The translations under genes were made by a program, and so were the position numbers. The notes beneath the pieces were generated by a model. The model saw only the letters and a list, made by a program, of their open reading frames with translations. It was not told where the DNA came from and did no database searches. From Heligmosomoides polygyrus polygyrus (taxonomy: Eukaryota; Nematoda; Chromadorea; Rhabditida; Heligmosomidae), in the NCBI GenBank assembly GCA_947396885.1, contig OX377201.1:66004983-66068982 (forward strand): a stretch of DNA of 64,000 nucleotides, given 5' to 3'. Below are positions 10,501 through 22,500 of this stretch, in pieces. The stretch's first letter is position 1; each line of letters begins with the position of its first letter.

Positions 10501-13500
10501 ACCAGCCACGCTACCGTAATCGGGGTGGAGGCGAGCGGCGGTGGCGCGCTACCGTGACTCAGGGAGACACCTAACGTACGAACCAAGGAAGTCTAATCCT
10601 GTTCGCAGGATGGGGTCACTACACGAACACGAGAGCTGAGTGACCTAGTTTGACGTCACTGCTTCACCTCTCATGTTCAGTGATCATTTTTGACATTTTT
10701 GCTTAAGCCTGGAGCGGTTGTCATAGGAAACAGAAGCGGTTAAGAGGATGATTAGCTGCGATCAAAACTCTTGTGCCAGGTGAGACTGGAAAAAGCACCT
10801 CCTTCCTGGGCAGCGATGCTACGCCTTACACCACCAGCGATGTTTGATTGAACAGAACATCCACGATATCCTCCTAGCAAGGACCTATCAGCGCTGAACC
10901 GTGCTATTGGGATGAGCCGGCCTCTGATATCAGCATGAAACCGGTAAAGCTGACGGCATCTGAGAAATATATTTTACACATTTACGTTTACACATTTGCT
11001 TAGAGGCCGTCCAGAGAGCATCATCGCGGTGCGACGCGACGAAATGATAGGTTTCTATGTCGATCGGGCAGCTCGAACGATCGATACGGGGGACTATCAT
11101 TACGTCCCGTCGCGTCGCGCCGTGATCGAACGCCGAACATTTCCTAAGCCAGGAGCCGCCAACTCATCTCGATATCACGGGAGAGTACTTACAGGATGTT
11201 GCAGGGAAGATATCGTGGATGTTCCGCTCGTTTAAACAGCGCTAGTGGTGTAGCATCGCTGCCCGGAAAGCAGGACGGGGTTCGAGTCCCGCCTGGCGCA
11301 AGAGTTTTGGTTGCTACTACAGGGTGCGTAAAAAGTATTAACGCACCTACTTTTTGTTTCAGCCCCAACTTTCTCTTTCTACTTTTCAAAGTTTTTGTGT
11401 GTTATTTTTGTTGTCTATATTGTGTTCAAAAAATAGTCTTGTAAAAATTAAAGAAACATGATACCGTCGTGGTTACGGTGGCCCTTTTTGTTTGTTACCC
11501 AAACAGCTGAATATTTCCTTAACAAGAGAATTTGACGCTGTTCGAAACGGTTGGTGACGAAGGAGGTCAGCAACCCAAACGTCAGCCACGGCTCTGTCAT
11601 ACCAGATAATGATTACAAAATGTCCAAGCACGATAGCGTTCAAATCCAAAATTATCAACCTCTGTCCGATAATGGCAAACAGATAACGCGCGCAGGTGTG
11701 GACAGCTTCTCAGACGAGCACAGCTTGAACATGAATTCGCTGGATTACTCTTTTTAGGCGATTTTAGAGAATGAGGTCTGGGCTACTTTCAACAGAAGTG
11801 ACCACTTGCAGAAGGCTGCCCTGATCAAAGCACGGGACGAAATCCAAGCGAGTACTTGCGGCGCGTGCTCATGAATTTTTCCGTCGTTTTCGCTCCTGTA
11901 TTCTCAGTAAAGGAGCCAATGTCGATTACGAGCTATTCTATCGTGTTTGCAAGATCATTTTCCATAGTTCTCGTGGGATTGTTTTAAAACTTACTACGCA
12001 ATACTATTTCCACAGCCGTTATTTACTGCGTCAGTACTTTTTACGCACCTTGTAGATATCCTTCTAACTGCTTCTTACAGGGTGGCTGAAAAGTTCGGGC
12101 AATTTTTCAAAGTATTTCAGCAGTACGAAAAACTACATAAACGAAGCAGATTTATGAACGAAAATAACGGCAACTTCTTTAGATCGACAGTAACAGAATA
12201 CAGTAGAAAAATTCACAACAAGTGCTCAAAATTGCTTCCTTTGGCTTCAATACATTTTCGCAGTCGCTTTGGGATGTCGCTGACGATGGTCGCGCACTGA
12301 TCCGCTGTTCACCGACGAGAAGATCTTCACGGTCCAGCCGGTTCACAACCGTCAGTATCGCAGGCAACAGCTCAAGAAGGGTCACCAGAAGACGACGGCA
12401 GCAAGAATCATCAGCCGCAGTCATTTTCTAGCCTCGGAGATGGCGTAGGCAGGGATATACGCTACCGGAAAGACTCCACTGGTCTTCATGGAGCACAGCG
12501 TCAAAATCAACGCCGCCAGCTGCAAGCAATATGTCCTCCGCGACGTAGTGGAGCCGTGGGCGACGTGCCATTTTGGCGAAACTGGAATTTCTCTTCAGCA
12601 GGACTGGGCACCTGCGCATTCCGGCAAATCCACGATTGCCGTTTGCGAGGGGCTATTCCCAGGCTTTTGGAGGAAGGACATCTGGCCAGCCAACTCGCCT
12701 GATCTCAACCCGATGAATTATTCGGTGTGGTCAATTATGGAGCAGAAGATCTCTGCTACAAGATACGCCACTGTGGAGCAGCTGAAAGAGGCATTGATCC
12801 GATCCTGGGACGAGCTCACAACGGATCAGTGCGCGACCATCGTCAGCGACATCCCAAAGCGACTACGGAAATGTACAGAAGCCAAAGGAGGCTTTTTTGA
12901 GCACTTGTTGTGAATTTTTCTGTTGTATTCTGTGCCAAGTTTCCGGTTTCTGCACTCGACTGATGAACAGAATTATGAAAGCCAATACCCTGTCCTACAC
13001 TTTCCCAATGACATGCAAAAGCCGCTTAGCTGTCTTTTGTTCAATTAATTCATATTAAAAGGGAAACATCAAGATCGTTTGAACAGTAGATTGTGCAAAG
13101 CATCTGGCGTTGTGTTGGAGCCGTTAAGCGAAACGGATAACGGAAACAACAAGTGCTCCCAAAGCTCGACGTTCGTTGTGTCCAAAAGTTTACCCCCCAT
13201 GATATCAAGAAATGAGGTCTTGATTCTTCAAAACGTTTTTCTCAGTGTTCCTAATATCTCTAGTTCTTATGAGTTCGCCCAGTTAAGTATAATCTCCCTA
13301 TGCTGTGCTGTAATCTCAGTCTGAATTTTTTCTTAGGTTTCTAACATTCAGGAATGTCAGCCCAATGAGCCCTTATTTTGTGTCCCTTTCAGGTCTGTTC
13401 ACGGGCCCGGCTGAAACTGCAAACCAATTTCTTTCCGACGAGAGGGCCTTCCTAGAACGCCTGGAGCAGATGAACGTCAGCCAAAGGGCACAGCTTCTCG

Positions 13501-16500
13501 GACAAGTGAGTGCTACCTGTGGGACTGCTGTTTTAAAACAGTACACAATAATATTTATCCTTCATTTTTTCACGTAGCACACCATTTAAGGTTAGTTTTT
13601 CCATTTGTGTGTTCCTCATTAATTGTCATGTCATGTCGTCAGTTATGTAATGTAAATGGATAAGTAGGATTTTACATTAGAAGATCACTGTAACCAGGAA
13701 CATTTCAGGTGAAAGATGCTCTCATTGACAGCAAGCCAGCCTCAGCCGAGGATTGCGTGAAGTGGGCCCGTTTGCTTTTCCAGGTATGTCGTCCTAGTTT
13801 GTTCGTCTGGTTGCATGGGACTATAGCGGTACCTTTACACATTTTGCCTAAGCCTCTTATGGCAGAGGTGGAGATTACAAGTTCACTACGACTGGAGAAC
13901 TAGAAACTGCACCGTCTGCTTTCCCGGAATGTTTCTAGCACCCTGAGCCATCTGTTTCACCACGTACAACATCCGCGATATCCTTGAAGGCTATATGCAC
14001 TTACCTGTGATATCGAAATGGGTTCTGTTCGCAACAAAGCGTCCTTATAACACCTATAGGGATATTTTTGAAGGAGCACTACCATGACAATATCGCCCAA
14101 ATGCTGCACTCCTTCCCTCCTGACCAAGTCACTGATCAAGGAGCAAAGTTCTGGTCTGGCACAAAGCGGTGTCCACACGTGCTTGAGTTCGACCCTTCGC
14201 AGGTGAGTTCTGATTGACCGCTTTGACACTGCAGCCCTCCATTCTCATCTGTTTGAAGGAAGAACATAAAAATTTCGTCTACGCTGCTTCTATACTGCGA
14301 GCTGAAATGTATGGTCTGAAGCCGCTGCTCGATGTGGATCAAGTTATGGAGGTAATCTAGAGGATTTCGTTCCAAATCTACTCCATTTCCTTGCATGCGT
14401 TTCCTTCGTTTTGTTTCTTAAATGGATTGGAGTGTTTATGGTAATGAAGACAATTTGCAACATTGGCTTCTAGATTGCGAGGTCCGTACAACCTCCACCG
14501 TTCAAGCCGCGAGCCGGCGTAAAAATAGCTGTCACAGAGGCTGAAGCCAAGGAGAACGCTGAGCTAGACGATGGTATCAAAGAAATGGTTTTCTCTTATA
14601 ATTTCTACCTCCTAACCTCCTAGGAACTTTCAGCTAACGCAGATGTCATGCTTGAGCAGCTCAAAGTGAAGCTGGCTCGTCTCAACACCAAGGCGCTTCA
14701 AAGACTCAACCCCATCGACTTCGAGAAGGTTGGTTCCGTTCGCACGCTCAAGGCTGCTCGAAGTACAGTTCATATAGGATGACGACACTAACCACCACAT
14801 GGAGATGATCACTGCTGCGTCCAATTTACGTGCAGAAAACTATTCCATTCAGCCTGCGGACCGTATGAAGGTAGGTAGCCATGAGTGGTATCCTTTCTGC
14901 ACGAGCACCATTGCTCATTTTTGCTGCAGACCAAGCAGATTGCTGGGCGCATCATACCAGCCATTGCCACTACAACAGCCACGGTTGCCGGCCTAGTCTG
15001 CATCGAGTTGTACAAGGTTAGACCAAATTTCGATTGATATCCCTTTGTTTTTCATTTGTGAGTACTCGTGGGCGCTTTTAGATGATCGGCTCGTCAAAGA
15101 CGCCTATTGGTCGCTTCAAGAATGGATTCATCAACCTCGCTCTGCCTTTCTTTGGATTCTCTGAACCTATCGCTGCTCCGGTGAAGAAGGTATCTTTTGA
15201 ATACGTTGTCTGGAACTGGAATGAATTCATTTCTTCAAAACAGGTTAAAACATCTTCGTTAGCTAATCTTTAGTGATCCTTTGCTTCTATACCGGGAAAG
15301 CGGTGGCGGGAAAAATGCGCACCTTGGAGAAATCAATGCAGTGCCTTTTGAGGGCAGATTATTTTTCAGTTCATGCTGCTAATTGTCTTCTTTTGATGAT
15401 AAAGCCAGTCTTTCCATGAAGTCGTACAGCTGCCTACGTTTTGAGCTCTGAGGCATTTTTGCTTCTGCCCCAGCGCAACTTAAAAACGAACCCTCTGTTG
15501 GGTCCCTTATGATAAGTGGCTACGCCCGATTTTTGCTGTCAATGTCGCATATGGGGTGCTGACTATTTTTGGAGGCACAACATGTGATTTCTCTCCGGGA
15601 AGATGCCTATTTATTAGCTTCTTGTACATGGTTTAAAATGCCGAAGTTGTGAGGCGGTTAGGTAGCATCGGGAGGATTCGTGTCTAGTAATTTTTTTACT
15701 TTCCTTCGTTTTGGGCAGCCACAGTACCTCATCCTCGGCGTATGCCTATCTCTTTCCTCCTTTCTGCTTTCTCGACTATTTAGTTTCAAACCTGAGGATA
15801 CCTTGTTCGTTTGCCAGCAGCAGCGGCGTGGTTCTCCGTCGCTCTAGGCCTCTGGCCAGATGGGCGCCCGTATCAGGTAGCATCCGCTGTCGGTGTCGGC
15901 GGTCGTTAAGCTACAATTTTTGCTTTTATTAGAAACGGGTTAGGTTGCACTCTCTGCTTGGAACGGAACCGAATCAGACAGCGTTGTCTTCTAGGGGCAT
16001 AACGAAGGTCAAAATGTGTCCACTCTCCGTATTGGCGTCATGCTATGCTATGTTTCGTGCTGGAATCGCCATCGGTTATGCTTAGTTTAGCACTCTGTCT
16101 TTGCAACGAGTTTGTTACCAATTCAACAAACGGAAGCCTCCTGACGAACAGTTCCCTTCCTGTTATAAGTCCTCCGAATAGACGCGATCCTCGATGTAAC
16201 GTAGATTTTCTCTAGAACCGGCCAGCTTACCTTTACGTTAATGCAAAGCAACTCCGGTTAAAACGCATCGTATATAACGCTACTCCCGTTATAGCGCGGT
16301 TCCGAGAGGAGTTCTGCGTTCAAGATGACTCCCGTTATAACGCGATCAGTGCTCGGTTCCGGTCCCGCACAGAAAATTAAGATCATCATGATGCTGAATG
16401 CGTCTGGTGATCAGTCCAGCCACTCTACTCTCTCGTAGTCACAATCTGCACCCGTAAGTCAATCTATGAGATGATAACATACGTTTTCGCGCGTGTGCGG

Positions 16501-19500
16501 CCCACAAAAGTGTTCCCAGCCAGCAAAGTAGTATGTCGACTGGAACATTCTTGTCCTTCGTTAGAAGCTGCCGTATGGATTTCCTCTATTAGAAATAAGA
16601 AATGATTATTCAAAACAAAAGACTTCACATTTGTTTCGAGCTTAGAGCAGCTGGTGTAGAGGTTTTGTACTGTTAGAAGAGATCTTGTTGTGATCGGAAC
16701 TCCCGTGCCTTGTGGGACTTGTGCTCCTATTCTCTGCTTTTCGTACAGAATTACAGCAACAGCGCTGTTTGATTGCACTCGACATTTCCGAGTCATGGGA
16801 GAGTGATGATAAGCCGTTGGCAACGGGAATATCGCGGTGTGGTGCGTGATTTAACAGCACTGATACCGTAATATGATAGTATTCCGCCCGGAAGACAAGG
16901 AGTGTGCCTTAGTGTTCGGCTTGGTGTGAGAGATTTGATCGCAACAAATGATCTTGCAGCATCAATTTACATATTTCTATTGTTGAGCTTGTCTAACTTA
17001 CGGCTGGTACTCATTACTCCTCACACATGTTTGTCATAGTTGTACATGTAATAACAGAGGGTATCTCTAAGGGCAGGGCTTGATTAATACTAGAAAGCTG
17101 TTTTATGCCTTCACACGCTCTTCATGTTCACATATGTTATTGCCTTAGTCATATTTAGTCATTGAATGCGATTTTAGTCAAATATGTGCACTAAAAACTA
17201 CACAGAATGCTACCTCCGGTTAGGACGCGACTCCTGTAATAACGCGGATTTTTTCCAGTCCCTTCAAACACCTTATAACGAGAGGAGACTGTATCTAACC
17301 GAAGTCGTTTATATGGTAGGCACAAAACTTCATTAGGGCTTCTAGGCTTCTAAAACCTACAAGTTTCCTTCCTCGGGGATCCGGTTTAGGCCTATGTTAT
17401 ACTCCCGCAGTAGCATCCGTGGAAGGGCGGGAATCGCGCCGAGATCCCTCACATGGCCAGTCGGCGCTCCTCGCCACGCCCGCTGTCCGCGGATGCTCCC
17501 GCGGGAGTATAACACAGGCTTTAAGCCCCTGTTATACTCCCGCGGGAGCTTCCGCGGATGGGCGGAAATCGCGCTGGGACCCCGCGCCGGGCCACTCGTC
17601 GCGGCCCGCCACGCCCGCGGATCGCCGCCGACAGACGACAGACTGCGAGAGGGGTGTTAGGGCCTCTACAGAGTCTCGCGGCAGCACCGTGAGAACTCGT
17701 CCAAATCGCTCCCGCCGCAGTGGGACCCGCGCTGCCACTGTGGTGGAGGCCGCGGCGCGGACGAGTTGTCGCGGAGCCGCTGCACGCAAGGGTCCTCGAG
17801 GGTTGCCGCAGTTCACGGCGGCTCTCACCCGCAGCGCCAGGAGCTGCGGGTGAGACCCGCCGGAGGGCGTGACCGGATGGGAAACTTGGAGGGAGGGGGG
17901 TTTTCTTTTGTTTCCGACCGCTGGAAGCTTGGGTGGAGGGGGTTTTGTTTTGGAAGCTTTGGGGGACGATGTTATAAAAAGGTTATACACTTTAAACACT
18001 CAATAGACAAAAAGGTTATACACTCTAAAGCAATAAGAAAAACAGTTAAAGCCAAAGGTACTCAATAGAAAGCAGCATAATAACACTAAACTGTCAAACC
18101 GTCATGATAGTTGCGCATTCCACATTTGGTAGTAAATCCTACGACATTTAAGAGTGTATAACCTTTTTCGTTATTATACCCTCCCGGTGATATAACAAAC
18201 AAGGTTATACACATTTTAAACAATAAGAAAAATAGTTGAAGCTAAGAGGTACTCAACATAAAGCATCTAACTGCTGGAGCGGTTGCAACACAGACCAGAA
18301 GAAGTAACTGAACCTCTCACAAGGAAATAGAAGACCAACTCAAGAATCCCACCACGATTTAGCAACCGAATCGTTCAGTCTAAAGCATTAAAAAGCACTC
18401 CACGGAAGCTCGCTTTTAAAAGATGAGTCAGAAGAAATTCTTAAAACGTTCAAACAAGTTGGAAAAAAATCCAATGCCGCCGAAATCCATTCTGTATTTC
18501 TTCGTTCCTCCCGGCAAAAGTACGCAGTATTGCGTCGCGGGGCCGCACCACCCGCCGTTGCCATGGCGGGCCCGCGGCACCCGCAAGACTCTGCTGTTGG
18601 CCTTATACTTCCCGTCCGCGGGAGGGCAGCCGTCCGCGGTACAGTGCGCTACGGAAGGCTGTCGTCCCGCGGAGATCGGCGCGGGAAACGCGCTCGAATG
18701 CGACGCCAGCTGCCCCGAGACGACGACGGCCGTCCGCGCTGCACGTTCCGCCCGCGGACGTCCCACGGATGCTCCCGCGGGAGTATAACAGGGGCCTTAG
18801 GGTCACATGGGTTGGGTGGGAAATTTTTCCGTTGCTTCAAGAAATATCAAACGAGCAGATTTATCAGTATGCGAGTTCAAAAATTTCTGTTGCGAAATGT
18901 TTCTTCCACAGCGTGGTTTATTCCAGTGTGTCTAGTCGACCGATAAGTTACTGTGATAGCGAAGAGCGAGGACACACACAACGATGCATGTGTGTCAGCT
19001 GTAGGTTCAGCGCAAATTCCCTGGGTCCCGCTCGATTTTTAGACCGCGGCCTGTGCTAGGCTCAGCCTGTGTTCTATGCATCCCCCTCAGTTTTAGACCT
19101 GCCTCAGTTTCCTCCTCAATTTCCTGTCAGAATTTTCAATCACGGTGTCGACTTTCAGCTTAATCTCAGATTGAAGTGGCTCACTCCTCATTTAGGATCG
19201 GCGTTAGGCAACCTCATCATCAGGGATATCACCTAACACCAGTCCTGAGTTTCAATTCATCTCATATATTAGATGCGCATAAGGCAATCTGTGAAAAAGG
19301 AACACAAATATGCAAAACAAGAACGAGGATAAGTAAGACAAAACGACAGCAACATGTTATGAATTTCTGCTGAAGCCTGGCGTGTTTTGTTATAGAAGAT
19401 GGAGGTTGTTAGGATGTTTCGTTGCGATCAAAACTCTGGCACCCATAGGTCCTTCAGTTAAACTGGACGTTGCCGCTACTATACATATTAGGCATGCCCT

Positions 19501-22500
19501 ACTACGATGCCCTACTACGACGACCGTGCAGGCTCGATTGGACTAGACGAGCTAGGCAATGAATTGTGACCTTAGTTATAAAAGAAGACGAAGAGCAAAC
19601 AGATGTGTCCTTTCCTCTAGAGATAATCATGTTTGCTTTTTTCAGTATAACGACGCTCAGTTCACACTTTGGGACAGGTTGGAGATTCAAGGACCGAAAT
19701 CGCTTCAGGAGGCTGTGGATTGGATTCAGGTATTTGACTGCTACTTGCTACGTTTACTAGGAATCTGTTTGCATCGCTCCCCTTGCGCTTTGTTTCAATA
19801 AGGCAGCACATTTGGAACATTTTTTACTTCCACTTTTCCAATATTTCACGGCTCTTTTTTCTGAATTAGCTAGCATAAAACAGATGAAAAGATTGTTCGC
19901 CTTGCATCTAATCCTTCCATTACACTAGTCTCGGCTGTTCACGAACACCGGGAGTCGCGTTTTCTCGCTTAGCTATGACCTTGTGTCATAATGCCTCCGC
20001 TCGTGATTACTTGTCTGACCATGGCTTTGACTAGTAGAACCTCTGCGTAGGGGTAATGTATGGCTATTGCCTTCTAAGTACTTCTGCTTTTAAAACAAGG
20101 TACACCAGGATGGGTGATGTGTCCTCTCTATGGTTTTGGCGCCGTTCTTCCCTCGTTCCCTCTCCCTCCGATGTCTCTTTTCTCCCCATGGAAGGCTTGG
20201 GCATTCATGTCCCACCTCGTGCAGTTCAGTTTCGGTACTTGTAACGTTACAACGGACTCATTCATGAATCCTGTCTCATTTTTTCCCTGCCGAAGCTTGT
20301 AAATGGCATGCGTGGGCTGGTTGATCTCTGGCACTTTGGTTTATCTATATGTGGATAAAAGGTGAATAAAAGACGCATCAAAGCATTTGAGAATATTCAC
20401 TTCTCATAGACTTTGGTGAAGGGTCTGCCGATTCCCGGAGAGAAACTCTCGGCGCTGCGTTTTCCTCCGATTTAATAGACACACAGTTCTCTCAGCCATC
20501 TGTGGTCATTATTACCGAGCCGTTTGGGGACACGGACGTGCTCGGTACGTTTTCGAATGCGATTGTTTGCTATGGTGGTCAATGTTGCCGATTGAGTCGC
20601 CTTGTTCGAGGTCTGCCTCTTGATCCCGCACGATATCTTTAAATCTCAACGTTTTGCCCATCATACATTTTACATAAGGGAACTGAAGCGATTCACTGCA
20701 GAATGATCCTCATGACTTTCGGTAATGTTTCTTCATCCACTTAAAGATTGGGGGATCCTGCTGCCATATAAGCTTGGGGGGTTCCGAAGCAGGTTTTCAT
20801 TGAATTTCACACGCCCTGGCTGGACCGAGTGGTTTCTCACAAATAAAGAAACCAGGTCGCAGTGGCACTTTGAGATGAGATGTGTATCATTTTCAAGTAG
20901 AACACTCTTCCATGCTAACTTTAAGACTTTTGAGATCAAAGCGAACTTTTGTGAACGAAATGAAATGAAATGAGAAATGACCTTCAAGCAGGTTAAACTA
21001 CAGACTTAATAAGATGGTTAAAATATTTTTTTTTTGTTCAAAGAGAATTTGGTATAGCTTTCTTTGAAATTTTTAGTTTATCTGCCCCAATAAGATGATA
21101 ATTTTATAATTTAATTTTTTGTAATATTAGGTTGTCCGGAGAGTTCTCAGCGTTTTGTGTTACTAGTATTTATTCGTCTATTATTAAGTAAAAATTCAAC
21201 TTGCATTGCTCATTAACGCTACTTTCCATACAGAATTTTTCGCTCTGTCTGACATGAATAATTTATGTTTCAACGTTGTTTTATATTTCTTTTCTTGGAG
21301 GACTTCTTGAAGTATGTCGAAGGACTAATTCCGAACGAAATTTTATTTTAACTTCAAGTTGGGACAATCCGCAGCCGGGGCAGATCGACAAATCAATCAA
21401 GCATGGGGCCTAACAGCGTTGGAGAAAGCACTATGCGCCAGTGGTTTAGTAAATTTCGGACTGGAGATTTCAGCCTCGAAGATGACCCCCGTAGCGAGCG
21501 ACCTAGAGCAATCCTGGACGGCGAGTTGAGGGAATTGGTGGAAGCTGGACCATCCCCAAACAGTTCATGGGATCGCGGAAGAGCTAGACGTCAGTAAAAC
21601 TGCTGCTGCCGATGCTTTGAAGCGCTTTGGGGAGGTGAAAAAGCTCGAAAAGTGGGCGCCCCACGAGTTGAGCGAGCGGCAGAAATTGCCGCGTTTCGGA
21701 ATTTGTTCTTCTCTACTTTTACGCAACAAAACTGTGATGAAAAGTGGATTCTGCTTGATAACAGGAAACGTTCCGGACAGTGGCTTTACGCCACGAACTC
21801 CTGGTCATTTTCCAAAGACGAACCTCCACCAAAAAGGTAATGGTCACTGTGTGGTGGTCGACTGCTGGTGTGATCCATTACAACTTTTTTTGGCACCGGC
21901 TCAAACGATCACGGCAGTATCCTACTGTAAGAAAATCGACGAAGTGCACCGAAAGTTGCGTCAGCTTCAGCCGGCATTGGTCAACTGAAGAGGCCCGATT
22001 CTTTTGCACGACAACGCCCGCCCACACTTTTCGCGAATCACTGTTCGAAAATTGAACGAATCAAGGGTTGAAGTTCTGCCTCACCCGCGATACTCTCCAG
22101 ACCTCTCGCCAACCAAATACCACCTTTTCAAACACTTTCAGAACTTTCTCGCTGGCAAAACCTCCACCGATCAGGACCAAGCCAAAACAGATTTCGTGGA
22201 TTTTGTCGAATCTTGACCACCTAATTTTTTCGCTGATGGATTAAGTCGACTGGAGGCCTGTTGGCAAAAGTGTGCTGATTCGAAAGGTGCTTATGTCGAC
22301 TAAATCTGACAAGAACTGAAACAGTTGTGGTAGCTCAGAGTGATGCACTCAAAACGATGAGAGCTTTCCGGACAAGCTAATATAATTTTAGAGAAAAAAT
22401 GATAAATTCTGTCTTAATACACAGCAAAGAAGCAAGCATATAGCGTATTAAAGATCAGATCGCGCCATGCAATCGAAAAGCTCGCTGTGATTTTTACTTG

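Larger units (their letters stand above)
15190..19645 (+). other. uba-1 intron 24
   Basis: A 4,456-bp intron. 15190-16200 shows nothing recognised. 16225-16345 and 17200-17295 share CTCCGGTTA and ATAACGCG words in the same orientation (a short dispersed repeat). 17388-18795 holds two GC-rich MITEs. 18796-19645 shows only a weak SINE family 3 fragment near 19405-19460. Confidence 0.6.

Noticed and set aside
11235..11300. Possible tRNA gene with a 7-bp acceptor-like stem
   Set aside because: The D and anticodon arms are not formed, the T stem pairs in part, and related copies show that it is a SINE head.
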